Source: Cellvibrionales bacterium UBA4435
GTDB taxonomy: Bacteria; Pseudomonadota; Gammaproteobacteria; Pseudomonadales; Porticoccaceae
NCBI GenBank assembly: GCA_002390525.1
Contig: DGPR01000049.1
Coordinates: 86,298-95,714, forward strand
Direction: 5' to 3'
Length of the DNA: 9,417 nucleotides
The notes under the pieces are model-generated. The model saw nothing but the letters and a program-made list of their open reading frames with translations, was not told where the DNA came from and made no database searches. Shown piece by piece: positions 1 to 8,050 of this stretch (its first letter is position 1; the number at the start of each line of letters is the position of its first letter). The position numbers and the translations under genes were made by a program.

Positions 1-323
1 GTGCCACATCAAAAGCTGTATCGAGTTTATCAAAAAACTATAAATGTATAGTTGAACAACTTGCGAGTGGAGCCCTTCATCTTGCAAGCACTGATGTCAG
101 CCGCCAAATTTTAAACTCTGTATTTGACAAAAGTGAAGATGTTAACCTTGATTCAAGTACCGATATACAACCTCCAAAAGATTATGCCCCAAAAGTACCA
201 GGTGGGGTTTTAAGTGAAGAATATGGCCTTAAAGAGGCAGTAAGTCCAGTGAGTAATCCCACTATTAGCGATTCAGCTTATGTAGCTGAAAATGATGATG
301 ACCCAACCCTTAATATAAATTAA
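1..323 (+). CDS. zapG: ZapG/YhcB (DUF1043) family protein, C-terminal part
   Basis: This is the 3' part of a gene that enters from the left edge: 106 complete codons from base 3, ending at TAA 321-323. ZapG/YhcB is an inner-membrane coiled-coil protein linked to cell division and envelope growth; its N-terminal membrane helix lies outside the window. The visible part starts in the conserved helical segment (SLSKNYKCIVEQLASGALHL), which resembles the E. coli YhcB stretch around DYRQLYQHMAKSS. A proline-containing PPKDYAPK segment follows, the counterpart of the MPRDYSEG region. The protein ends in a low-complexity acidic tail (ENDDDPTLNIN). Position supports the call: in E. coli yhcB lies just upstream of degQ-degS, and here the next gene is degS, 31 bp downstream. 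The family call rests on this motif pattern and on synteny; the N-terminus cannot be checked. Confidence 0.75.
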   Translation, partial: ATSKAVSSLSKNYKCIVEQLASGALHLASTDVSRQILNSVFDKSEDVNLDSSTDIQPPKDYAPKVPGGVLSEEYGLKEAVSPVSNPTISDSAYVAENDDDPTLNIN

Positions 324-354
324 CAATCTTCAGGAAGGGTTTAAGGCGAAATAT

Positions 355-1488
355 ATGCATCGTATACTAAATTATTTAGCTTGGCCGGTTGTCCTAGGCC
401 TCCTTGTTGCTACGTTAACTTTTAATTTTTTTCCTGAATGGCTCGATAGCCGTTTTTATGATCCCCAGATAACTTCAAATGAAAAGAAAGATGAAAAAGC
501 TAGTAAACCGTTCTCCTATTCTTTAGCAGTAAAAAAAGCTTCACCTTCTGTTGTTAATATTTATACGCAAAAAAAATTACCCTCCGGCAACAGGCTATAC
601 TCGGATCCACTCTTTAAGAAATTTTTTAGTCAAAAAAATTCATCAAGACAAGCTCGTATGAAATCCTCACTTGGTTCAGGGGTGGTAATGACAGCTAATG
701 GATATATTTTAACTAATCATCATGTTATTGATGGTGCAGATGCAATCGTGCTTCAGTTACAGGACGGTAGAGAAGCTGCTGCTAAAGTTATAGGAACAGA
801 TCCAGAGATTGATCTCGCAGTCTTGAAAATTAATCTAGAAAACCTTGTTCCAATAGAATTAGCAAATCAAAAGGTTTCAGTGGGCGATGTGGTCCTTGCC
901 ATTGGAAATCCTTTTGGAGTTGGACAGTCAGTTTCTCAGGGAATCATAAGTGCGACTCAAAGAAAAGGGCTCGGCTTAAATACTTTTGAGAATTTTATTC
1001 AAACAGATGCTGCAATTAATCCAGGGAACTCTGGTGGACCCTTAGTTGACTCTACTGGACATCTTGTAGGAATTAATTCAGCAATACTCGATAGAACAAG
1101 TTATGCGATGGGAATAAGTTTTGCTATTCCTTCAAAAACAGCATTAAAGGTTCTTACAGATATAATAACTCATGGGAGAGCAATTAGAGGCTGGCTTGGT
1201 GTAGAGGCAAGCCAATTAAAACCTTTTGCAGCAAAAAAACTTGGACTTAATCCTCCTCTAGGCTTAGTTATAACCAATATTTATCCAGGTAGCCCGGCAT
1301 ATTCGTCTGGATTATTACCTGGTGATGTTATTTTCAAAATAAACAATAATGGTGTAGTGGATAACGACAAAGCTATGAATGTAATTGCAAGTCTTTCGCC
1401 AGGCGATTCAATTAAACTTTATGTATTGAGAAACGGTGATGAAAAAGTGATTGATGCTGTAGCTGGAGCAAGGCCACAACTAAATTGA
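355..1488 (+). CDS. degS: Membrane-anchored HtrA-family serine endoprotease (DegS/AlgW type)
   Basis: A 377-residue trypsin-like protease, close to the usual DegS length of about 355. One N-terminal hydrophobic segment (residues about 8-26) should anchor it in the inner membrane with the protease in the periplasm. The catalytic triad is visible: His123 in TNHHVIDGAD, Asp153 in DPEIDLAVLKI and Ser226 in NPGNSGGPLVD. Arg203 in ISATQRKGL matches the arginine that links peptide sensing to activation in E. coli DegS (Arg178). A single PDZ domain (about 278-372) follows, which separates it from two-PDZ DegP/DegQ. In characterised species DegS/AlgW binds the C-termini of unfolded outer-membrane proteins and cuts the anti-sigma factor RseA/MucA, releasing sigma E. 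Neither partner is in the window, so that role is inferred. AAGG at 343-346 lies 8 nt before the ATG and supports the start. It follows zapG by 31 bp and is probably cotranscribed with it. Confidence 0.9.
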   Translation: MHRILNYLAWPVVLGLLVATLTFNFFPEWLDSRFYDPQITSNEKKDEKASKPFSYSLAVKKASPSVVNIYTQKKLPSGNRLYSDPLFKKFFSQKNSSRQARMKSSLGSGVVMTANGYILTNHHVIDGADAIVLQLQDGREAAAKVIGTDPEIDLAVLKINLENLVPIELANQKVSVGDVVLAIGNPFGVGQSVSQGIISATQRKGLGLNTFENFIQTDAAINPGNSGGPLVDSTGHLVGINSAILDRTSYAMGISFAIPSKTALKVLTDIITHGRAIRGWLGVEASQLKPFAAKKLGLNPPLGLVITNIYPGSPAYSSGLLPGDVIFKINNNGVVDNDKAMNVIASLSPGDSIKLYVLRNGDEKVIDAVAGARPQLN

Positions 1489-1494
1489 AAATTT

Positions 1495-2559
1495 TTATAA
1501 AGTAAACTTTTTAATTGTGTTTACAAGATGTTCATTTTGTTCTGGTAGCCCAATAGTTATTCGTAAATAGTTTCTTATCCTAGGTTTATCGAAGTGGCGA
1601 ATTAATATATTGTTTTCTCTAAGAAATAATGTTAAGTCGGCACCATCATATTTTTTATGTGTTATGAATAAAAAATTGCCTACTGATGGGAGCACCGTAA
1701 ACCCTAAATCGAGTAAATCTAATGAGAGTTTTTCCCTAGATTTTATGATTTTTTTACGGGTTACATTGAAATATTTTGTGTCACCAAACGCAGCCATCGC
1801 CCCGATAATAGCTAAACGGTCTAAGGGATAAGAATTAAAGCTATTTTTCACACTATCCAAAGCTTCAATAAGTGAGCCATCTCCAACAGCAAAGCCGACT
1901 CTTAATCCTGCAAGAGAGCGAGATTTTGAGAAAGATTGAGTTATTAAGAGGTTTGGATACGAGGAAATTAATGGTACGGAGCTTATACCTCCAAAATCTA
2001 TATAGGCTTCATCAATCACTAAAACTGAGTTTTTATTGCTCCTGAGAAGATCCTCGATAATTTTTGGAGATAATAACCTACCAGTCGGAGCATTGGGATT
2101 TGGGAATATTATTCCACCGTTAGGTTTTTTGTATTGCTCAGTATTAATGGAAAGATCATCCGCTAATGGAATTTGCTTAAAAGGTATTTCATGCAAACTG
2201 CAGTAAACTTTATAAAAACTATAAGTCACATCTGGAAAAAAAATTGGTGAGCTTTGTTTAAAAAACGCATAGAAGATGTGTGCTAACACTTCATCTGATC
2301 CATTGCCAACAAAAATCTGGTCTGCCTGAATATTCAACTTGCTTGCAATTATGTTTTTTAGGGAAAAAGCATCAGGGTCTGGGTACAGACGCAACTTTTC
2401 ATCTAGCTCAGAAATAATTGCCTCTCGAACTTTTGGGGATGGCGCATATGGATTTTCATTTGTGTTCAATTTTATTAGGTTTGAGCTAATAGGCTGCTCC
2501 CCGGGAATGTAGGGTGTCAATTGCCGAACAGCTTGGCTCCAAAACTTATTTTTTTTCAT
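1495..2559 (-). CDS. hisC: Histidinol-phosphate aminotransferase
   Basis: A 354-residue fold-type I PLP enzyme that converts imidazole-acetol phosphate plus glutamate to histidinol phosphate, in the cytoplasm. The full length matches the family. Visible motifs: substrate-loop LNTNENPYAPSP (31-42), GNGSDE (85-90), NPNAPTG (154-160), VIDEAYIDF (181-189) with Asp183 facing the PLP ring nitrogen, and the Schiff-base Lys212 in SFSKSRSLAGLRVGFAVG. The C-terminal arginine region RNYLRITIGLPE is the family's carboxylate/phosphate-binding end. It is the last gene of the minus-strand cluster, 55 bp after hisD, and ends TAA only 6 bp from the degS stop. No strong Shine-Dalgarno precedes the ATG; the upstream AT-rich gap may hold a weak internal promoter. 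Related aminotransferases (CobD-like, aromatic) share the fold, but the neighbours hisG and hisD make HisC the best reading. Confidence 0.95.
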   Translation of the reverse strand: MKKNKFWSQAVRQLTPYIPGEQPISSNLIKLNTNENPYAPSPKVREAIISELDEKLRLYPDPDAFSLKNIIASKLNIQADQIFVGNGSDEVLAHIFYAFFKQSSPIFFPDVTYSFYKVYCSLHEIPFKQIPLADDLSINTEQYKKPNGGIIFPNPNAPTGRLLSPKIIEDLLRSNKNSVLVIDEAYIDFGGISSVPLISSYPNLLITQSFSKSRSLAGLRVGFAVGDGSLIEALDSVKNSFNSYPLDRLAIIGAMAAFGDTKYFNVTRKKIIKSREKLSLDLLDLGFTVLPSVGNFLFITHKKYDGADLTLFLRENNILIRHFDKPRIRNYLRITIGLPEQNEHLVNTIKKFTL

Positions 2560-2569
2560 ATATTCACTA

Positions 2570-2597
2570 AATATATTTACATTGATTCAATATTCAA
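2570..2597 (-). promoter_or_regulatory. Possible weak internal sigma-70 promoter before hisC
   Basis: Read on the minus strand, TTGAAT (2597-2592, 4 of 6 matches to TTGACA) is followed after 16 nt by TATATT (2575-2570, 5 of 6 matches to TATAAT). Transcription would start only a few bases before the hisC ATG. The 55-bp hisD-hisC gap is longer than the 3-bp hisG-hisD gap, which leaves room for a promoter. The region is very AT-rich, so a match this good can arise by chance. Confidence 0.2.
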
Positions 2598-2614
2598 GTG
2601 CTAAATTTTTATAA

Positions 2615-3928
2615 TTATTTCTTTATGCGGTACTCAGCAGAATGAGCGTGAGCTGTTAAAGATTCAGCTCTCGCTATTATAGAAGCAGTTTTCCCAAGCT
2701 TTGAGGCGCTTTTTTCATTACACATGACTATAGATGAACGTTTTTGAAAATCATATACACCCAATGGTGAAGAAAACCTCGCTGTTGATGATGTGGGGAG
2801 CACATGGCTTGGCCCTGCACAATAGTCTCCTACTGACTCAGATGTGAACCGACCCATAAAAATTGCTCCTGCATTACGAATTCTTGGGAGCATATCTTCA
2901 GGATCATCAACCGATAGCTCTAGATGTTCCGGTGCAATATAATTGACTAATTCAACAGCTTCATTTAAATCTCGAACTAAAATAAATGCTCCTCTTCTTT
3001 TCAAGGATGATTGAATAATATCTGCTCGCTCTAAAGATGGCAGTAATTTTTCTACACTCATTTTAACTTGCTCAAGTAACTTATTATCGTTGCTTACTAA
3101 AATAGCTTGTGCATTCTGATCGTGTTCAGCCTGAGAAAAAAGATCCATGGCGATCCAATCTGGATCTGTTTTCCCATCACATACTATTAATACCTCTGAT
3201 GGCCCAGCAACCATATCTAATCCTACTTGACCAAAAACCATGCGTTTAGCTGTCGCAACAAATATATTTCCTGGCCCAACAATCTTGTCGACCTTTTTTA
3301 TAGTATCCGTGCCATAGGCTAACGCACCTATTGCCTGTGCTCCTCCTACTGTATAAATTTCGTCAACGCCTGCAATTGCTGCTGCAGCTAGAACCATTGG
3401 ATTCAGCTGACCATCAGGGGCTGGTGCTGTCATGATAATTTTGTTTACCCCAGCAACTTTTGCTGGAAGAGCACTCATTAAAACTGAAGAGGGGTAATTT
3501 GCCTTACCTCCTGGAACATAAATACCTATCCTTTCTAATGGAGTTACCTGCTGCCCCAACATTGTTCCATCTTCATCACAATAACTCCATGAATTAATTT
3601 TTTGGTGCTCATGATATTCTATGATTCGTTCAGCAGAAACATTCAAAGCTGATCTTTCAGGTTCACTGATATTTTGAAGCGCTTGACTCATTTGATCAGA
3701 AGGAACTATTAAATTCTTTATGCTAGAAACATTTCTATGGTCAAATTGGTTTGTATACTCTACCAAGGCAATATCACCCTTTTGCCTAACATTAGTCAAT
3801 ATTTCTCCGACTTGATGATCGATTTTTGAGTTTTCAGTATTCTGCCAATCTAGTAATTTTTGAAGCTTACTATCAAAATCTTTATCAATAGATGAAAATT
3901 GTCTTATGTCGCCCATCTTCATTTTCAT
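2615..3928 (-). CDS. hisD: Histidinol dehydrogenase
   Basis: A 437-residue zinc- and NAD-dependent enzyme that oxidises histidinol to histidine in two steps, the end of the histidine pathway. The length matches the family (E. coli 434). Zinc ligands expected from E. coli HisD are all present: Gln266 and His269 in [14 protein letters not shown], Asp368 in [14 protein letters not shown] and His427 in SLTAHAHS. The catalytic pair Glu334-His335 is in IAPEHLEL. Other signatures are the glycine-rich [20 protein letters not shown] region (about 137-156) and [13 protein letters not shown] (217-229). The start has three closely spaced in-frame ATGs (MKMKM). The first is 3 bp past the hisG stop, with AAGGTGG inside the end of hisG 11 nt upstream, so the two genes are likely translationally coupled. 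Either of the next two ATGs could be the true start. Confidence 0.97.
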   Translation of the reverse strand: MKMKMGDIRQFSSIDKDFDSKLQKLLDWQNTENSKIDHQVGEILTNVRQKGDIALVEYTNQFDHRNVSSIKNLIVPSDQMSQALQNISEPERSALNVSAERIIEYHEHQKINSWSYCDEDGTMLGQQVTPLERIGIYVPGGKANYPSSVLMSALPAKVAGVNKIIMTAPAPDGQLNPMVLAAAAIAGVDEIYTVGGAQAIGALAYGTDTIKKVDKIVGPGNIFVATAKRMVFGQVGLDMVAGPSEVLIVCDGKTDPDWIAMDLFSQAEHDQNAQAILVSNDNKLLEQVKMSVEKLLPSLERADIIQSSLKRRGAFILVRDLNEAVELVNYIAPEHLELSVDDPEDMLPRIRNAGAIFMGRFTSESVGDYCAGPSHVLPTSSTARFSSPLGVYDFQKRSSIVMCNEKSASKLGKTASIIARAESLTAHAHSAEYRIKK

Positions 3929-3931
3929 ATC

Positions 3932-4555
3932 TTATTTTACCACCTTCTCAAGGCTATCTATTATTTCTTTTATACCTGCATGTTTCATTTTCATCGCAGC
4001 TTTATTAACAATAAGCCTGGAGCTAATAGCGGAAATTGTATCCCTGGCTTCAAGACCGTTTGCTTTTAAGGTATTCCCTGTATCAACAATATCAACTATT
4101 TCATCGGCGAGGCCCATAATTGGTGCTAACTCCATCGCGCCATAGAGTTTTATAATATCTACTTGGGAACCTTTAGCGGCGTAATATTTTCTTGCGATAT
4201 TCACGTACTTTGTTGCAACTCTGATACGCCCTAACCTTGGTGAAGCTCCACTTATTCCTGCTGTCATGAGTTTACAGGAGGCGATATTAAGGTCTAATGG
4301 CTCATATAAACCGTCAGCCCCATGTTCAAGCAATGTATCTTTTCCAACTATTCCAAGATCAGCTGCACCGAATCTAACATATGTGGGGACATCAGAACTG
4401 CGCAATATTAATATACGCACTCCTACTATATTAGTATTAAATAATAATTTGCGGCTGAGACTAATATCTTCAGCAGGTATTATTCCAGCCTTAGCCAAAA
4501 TACTAATTGTTTCTTCTAAAATTCTTCCTTTAGTTAAAGCGATTGTTATTTCCAT
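3932..4555 (-). CDS. hisG: ATP phosphoribosyltransferase, short-form catalytic subunit
   Basis: A 207-residue enzyme for the first, committed step of histidine synthesis: ATP plus PRPP to phosphoribosyl-ATP. Recognisable features are the N-terminal [18 protein letters not shown], the [19 protein letters not shown] segment (61-79), [16 protein letters not shown] (102-117), [19 protein letters not shown] and the PRPP-binding loop [11 protein letters not shown] (158-168). At 207 residues it lacks the C-terminal regulatory domain of the roughly 300-residue long form. It therefore belongs to the HisG-S class, which in known cases forms a hetero-octamer with HisZ for activity and histidine feedback. 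No hisZ lies in the window. It follows murA by 27 bp and precedes hisD by 3 bp. The 27-bp leader has no clear Shine-Dalgarno, but the N-terminus aligns well with the family, so the start is accepted. Confidence 0.95.
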   Translation of the reverse strand: MEITIALTKGRILEETISILAKAGIIPAEDISLSRKLLFNTNIVGVRILILRSSDVPTYVRFGAADLGIVGKDTLLEHGADGLYEPLDLNIASCKLMTAGISGASPRLGRIRVATKYVNIARKYYAAKGSQVDIIKLYGAMELAPIMGLADEIVDIVDTGNTLKANGLEARDTISAISSRLIVNKAAMKMKHAGIKEIIDSLEKVVK

Positions 4556-4582
4556 AATTTTTAAAGTCTCTAATGTTTGAAT

Positions 4583-5845
<1,263 letters not shown>

Positions 5846-5851
5846 TTAAGG

Positions 5852-5856
5852 TCCTT
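5852..5856 (-). promoter_or_regulatory. Ribosome binding site of murA
   Basis: AAGGA on the minus strand, 6 nt before the murA ATG, preceded by a run of A. It fixes the murA start. The adjacent CCTT could pair with it only through a 1-nt loop, so masking of the site is unlikely. Confidence 0.7.
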
Positions 5857-5920
5857 TTTTTCAGCATACTTTCAATTTAAATCTACATAATTAAGTTAAT
5901 CATGTTACTAATAACTATCA

Positions 5921-6157
5921 TTAAAGCTCATCACCTGTAGAGGCTTTGATAGACACAGCATGTATTGTGCCATTTTTGATATACTCATTAATAATTTGAT
6001 AAACCAACTGCTGTCGTTTTACGGAATTAAGACCAAGAAAAATCTCTCCAGTTACATTAATATCAAAGTGACCATTACTGCCCTCAACTTTAATATTGCA
6101 ATTAGGTAGCTTTTTATTCAATAAATCTTGTATTTCTAATATTATTGGCACATCCAT
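5921..6157 (-). CDS. ibaG: BolA-family protein IbaG (YrbA)
   Basis: A 78-residue single-domain BolA/IbaG protein. BolA-family proteins pair with monothiol glutaredoxins to bind [2Fe-2S] clusters; E. coli IbaG is linked to acid stress and envelope homeostasis. Key features are the cluster-loop GSNGHF with His30, the FLGLNSVKRQQLVYQ motif (40-54) and the signature IHAVSIKAST with His66, which matches E. coli IbaG IHAVSIKAYT almost residue for residue. The C-terminus ends STGDEL, without the TPAEW motif and short tail of E. coli IbaG, so it is slightly shorter at that end. AGGAA (6167-6163) lies 5 nt before the ATG. It sits 15 bp after mlaC and 75 bp before murA, the conserved place for ibaG. 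The position next to murA favours IbaG over BolA itself. Confidence 0.93.
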   Translation of the reverse strand: MDVPIILEIQDLLNKKLPNCNIKVEGSNGHFDINVTGEIFLGLNSVKRQQLVYQIINEYIKNGTIHAVSIKASTGDEL

Positions 6158-6162
6158 AAATG

Positions 6163-6167
6163 TTCCT
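6163..6167 (-). promoter_or_regulatory. Ribosome binding site of ibaG
   Basis: AGGAA on the minus strand, 5 nt before the ibaG ATG and inside the 15-bp gap after the mlaC stop. It supports the chosen ibaG start and independent initiation after mlaC. Confidence 0.55.
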
Positions 6168-6172
6168 AGTGA

Positions 6173-6820
6173 TCAGTCGCCAGAAGATGACCAAGTATTT
6201 ATAACCTTATCTATATCACCTTCGAGTTTTCTGGCTCTTTGAGTAAACTGATTGCGAAATATTTTACCAAGATTAATTCCATTAATAACTAAGTTGGTAA
6301 CCTTCCATGAACCAGAACGAGTTAAGCTCATTGAGTAAATTAAAGGGAATACACCATCTGGGCCTCGGATTTCTTGAATAACTCTCGTTGACTTAAGGTC
6401 GCCAATATCTTCTTTTGGTGGGATCACCAAAATTGATTGCTCCCCATAAGACAATAACCCTCGACCATAGGTTTCAATTAGCTCTCTTCTAAATATATAG
6501 GCAAAACGTTTTCGTTGATCAGGGCTCGATATTTTTGCATATTTACCCATAACCCTGAACGCAATCCAGTCAAAATCAATGACACTAATTAATAGGTGAT
6601 CTAATTCATCAAAGAAGTCTTCTGGGTTATTCGAAAAACTTTCTCTATGGCTATCGATAGTTTTAAGAAGTTTTTCTGTCACCTGCTCGACTACATCATG
6701 AGGTTTCATTGGAATGAGCGTTGCGCTAGCGTCTATAACTGAATTTGCCCAAGAAAATTGGATAGTGCAAGCGAGAATTAAAAATATTTTTCCTATTTTG
6801 TTTGAATACCTTGATAGCAT
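6173..6820 (-). CDS. mlaC: MlaC-type periplasmic phospholipid-binding protein
   Basis: A MlaC/Ttg2D-family protein of 215 residues from the chosen start (E. coli MlaC 211). MlaC shuttles phospholipid between the outer-membrane MlaA-porin complex and the inner-membrane MlaFEDB transporter. A signal peptide is clear: a basic start, hydrophobic IFLILACTIQF and a probable cut after FSWA. Family signatures in the mature part are FDWIAFRVMGKYAKISSPDQRKRF, the ELIETYGRGLLSYG segment and the C-terminal SWKVTNLVINGINLGKIFRNQF. Start choice: the ATG at 6820 has GAGGA 8 nt upstream. An in-frame ATG at 6835 has only a tightly spaced AAGGG, and a GTG at 6874 has no ribosome site; either would add 5 or 18 residues before the signal peptide. 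It is the first gene of the minus-strand cluster. The usual partners mlaF, mlaE, mlaD and mlaB are absent from this locus. Confidence 0.92.
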   Translation of the reverse strand: MLSRYSNKIGKIFLILACTIQFSWANSVIDASATLIPMKPHDVVEQVTEKLLKTIDSHRESFSNNPEDFFDELDHLLISVIDFDWIAFRVMGKYAKISSPDQRKRFAYIFRRELIETYGRGLLSYGEQSILVIPPKEDIGDLKSTRVIQEIRGPDGVFPLIYSMSLTRSGSWKVTNLVINGINLGKIFRNQFTQRARKLEGDIDKVINTWSSSGD

Positions 6821-6828
6821 TTTTATTT

Positions 6829-6833
6829 TCCTC
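6829..6833 (-). promoter_or_regulatory. Ribosome binding site deciding the mlaC start
   Basis: GAGGA on the minus strand, 8 nt before the ATG at 6820. It overlaps the last base of the alternative ATG at 6835. This site favours the shorter MlaC form, whose N-terminus is a normal signal peptide. Confidence 0.5.
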
Positions 6834-6869
6834 ATAAACCCTTTTAGTACGGTGACATTATTGCCCAGT

Positions 6870-6881
6870 ATCACACGTGAT
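6870..6881. repeat. Short inverted repeat in the mlaC-yrbG gap
   Basis: ATCAC-AC-GTGAT, 5-bp arms around a 2-bp centre; it also contains the palindrome CACGTG (6874-6879). It lies 50 bp upstream of the chosen mlaC start, a position that would suit an operator. The arms are short enough to occur by chance and no regulator is indicated by the context. Confidence 0.25.
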
Positions 6882-6996
6882 GAAAGATTATCTTAATAGA
6901 TCCAAATAATAGCTGACTTGGGAACGTCCGCACTATAACATTGGAAACATGAATTAGGAATAATCTCTGAAACAAGGCCGAGGAATAAAATTTAAA

Positions 6997-7974
6997 ATGG
7001 AAATATTAGGTCTTGCATCTTTGGCAATTATATTAGGGCTCATAGGACTTGTGTGGGGTGCAGATAATTTTGTTGCAGGTAGTGTCGGAGCTGCTTATAA
7101 CTTTAGAATTTCCCCTTTAGTTATTGGTTTAACGATTGTTTCTTTTGGGACATCTGCACCAGAAATTATCGTATCTATAGATGCGTCACTTAATCAGGCT
7201 GGTGATATTGGAATAGGTAACGCTATTGGATCGAATTTAGCAAATATTGGATTAGTTTTAGGGGTCACTGCTTTAATATGTCCAATTCCTTTTAGTAAAA
7301 ATTTGCTTAAAACAGAGGGGGTTGCTCTCGTCGTTGCCACTCTCCTTGGTGGATTTTTTTTGTATGATGGGAGCCTGACTAATACTGAGGGGTTGATTCT
7401 TATTTTTGCGGCCCTTCCACTAATGACATACATTTTTTACAGAAAAAAATATAAACCCACTCAGGAGCTAAAGAATAAGAGAAAAGAAATAGTCTTGATG
7501 TCTACAAAGAAAACTGTGATTTATTTTTTTTGCGGTCTTCTAGTGCTACTCATAAGTGCAGATTTATTAGTTTGGGGTGCTATAAATTTTGCTGAATTTT
7601 TTGGTGTAAGCAAACTAATTATAGGCTTAACTGTAGTTGCTATTGGTACTAGCTTACCTGAACTAGCTGCTTCGGTAAGTAGTGCTTTAAAAGGGCATCA
7701 CGATATTGCTATAGGAACTATATTTGGCTCTAATCTTTACAATTTATTAATAGTTATGGCTCTGCCTGGAGTTATTGCAACACCAAAACTAACTGAAGAA
7801 GTTTTTTACCGAGATTACATGTCAATGGGATCGCTCACATTGATCCTGCTTGTTATAATCTTGTATGTATCCTATATTGCAAGAAATAAAGGTGCTCAAG
7901 CAACGATTTCAAAAAAATTAGGGCTTTTATTATTAATGCTTTACGCACTTTACTATGCTTTACTTATGATTTGA
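6997..7974 (+). CDS. yrbG: YrbG-type calcium/sodium (CaCA family) antiporter
   Basis: A 325-residue inner-membrane protein, the same length as E. coli YrbG. It shows the two inverted alpha-repeats of the Ca2+/cation antiporter superfamily: repeat 1 with GTSAPE (51-56) and GNAIGSN (74-80), repeat 2 with GTSLPE (217-222) and GTIFGSN (240-246). Glu56 and Glu222 are the expected ion-coordinating residues. About ten hydrophobic segments are seen, split by a charged cytoplasmic linker (about 149-172, rich in Lys). The family exchanges Na+ for Ca2+, but the physiological substrate of YrbG is not firmly established. As in E. coli it is divergent from the mla-ibaG-murA side and followed by kdsD, 76 bp downstream. 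The start has a GAGGA (6980-6984) 12 nt upstream, longer than ideal; the N-terminus aligns well, so it is kept. Confidence 0.93.
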   Translation: MEILGLASLAIILGLIGLVWGADNFVAGSVGAAYNFRISPLVIGLTIVSFGTSAPEIIVSIDASLNQAGDIGIGNAIGSNLANIGLVLGVTALICPIPFSKNLLKTEGVALVVATLLGGFFLYDGSLTNTEGLILIFAALPLMTYIFYRKKYKPTQELKNKRKEIVLMSTKKTVIYFFCGLLVLLISADLLVWGAINFAEFFGVSKLIIGLTVVAIGTSLPELAASVSSALKGHHDIAIGTIFGSNLYNLLIVMALPGVIATPKLTEEVFYRDYMSMGSLTLILLVIILYVSYIARNKGAQATISKKLGLLLLMLYALYYALLMI

Positions 7975-8050
7975 GTTTAAGGAGTATTTTTCTTTTAGTC
8001 TCGCTGTTTTTATCTAAACTTGTTAACAGTCAAAAAAAATAGAGTAGAGA

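Larger units (their letters stand above)
6821..6996. promoter_or_regulatory. Divergent intergenic region between mlaC and yrbG
   Basis: This 176-bp gap separates the starts of two divergent transcription units, so promoters for both must lie here or just inside the genes. No strong sigma-70 pair is evident on either strand. The best forward candidate is TATAAC at 6934-6939 with CTGACT at 6913-6918, 15 nt apart, which is short. In typical gammaproteobacteria mlaF, mlaE and mlaD lie between mlaC and yrbG; no coding remnant of them is recognisable. The gap also holds a small inverted repeat and the possible longer mlaC starts. Confidence 0.5.

Noticed and set aside
3906..4580. Plus-strand open frames opposite hisG and hisD
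   Set aside because: They lie antisense to hisG/hisD, whose catalytic and binding motifs are intact, and their translations look like reverse-strand artefacts.
5846..5920. A promoter or terminator in the 75-bp ibaG-murA gap
   Set aside because: The gap is AT-rich with a TTGAAA, but no -10 element at a proper distance, and no GC stem followed by T residues. Only the murA ribosome site is supported.
6821..6874. N-terminal extension of MlaC from the GTG at 6874
   Set aside because: No ribosome site precedes the GTG, and the added residues would place an unusual extension before a normal signal peptide. An in-frame TAA lies shortly upstream, so it is not a remnant of a longer mlaD reading frame either.
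7975..8050. A separate kdsD promoter and a CTGTT/AACAG inverted repeat in the yrbG-kdsD gap
   Set aside because: TTGTTA at 8020-8025 has no acceptable -10 element 16-18 nt downstream, and the 5-bp arms around a long AT-rich loop are not convincing as a terminator or operator.
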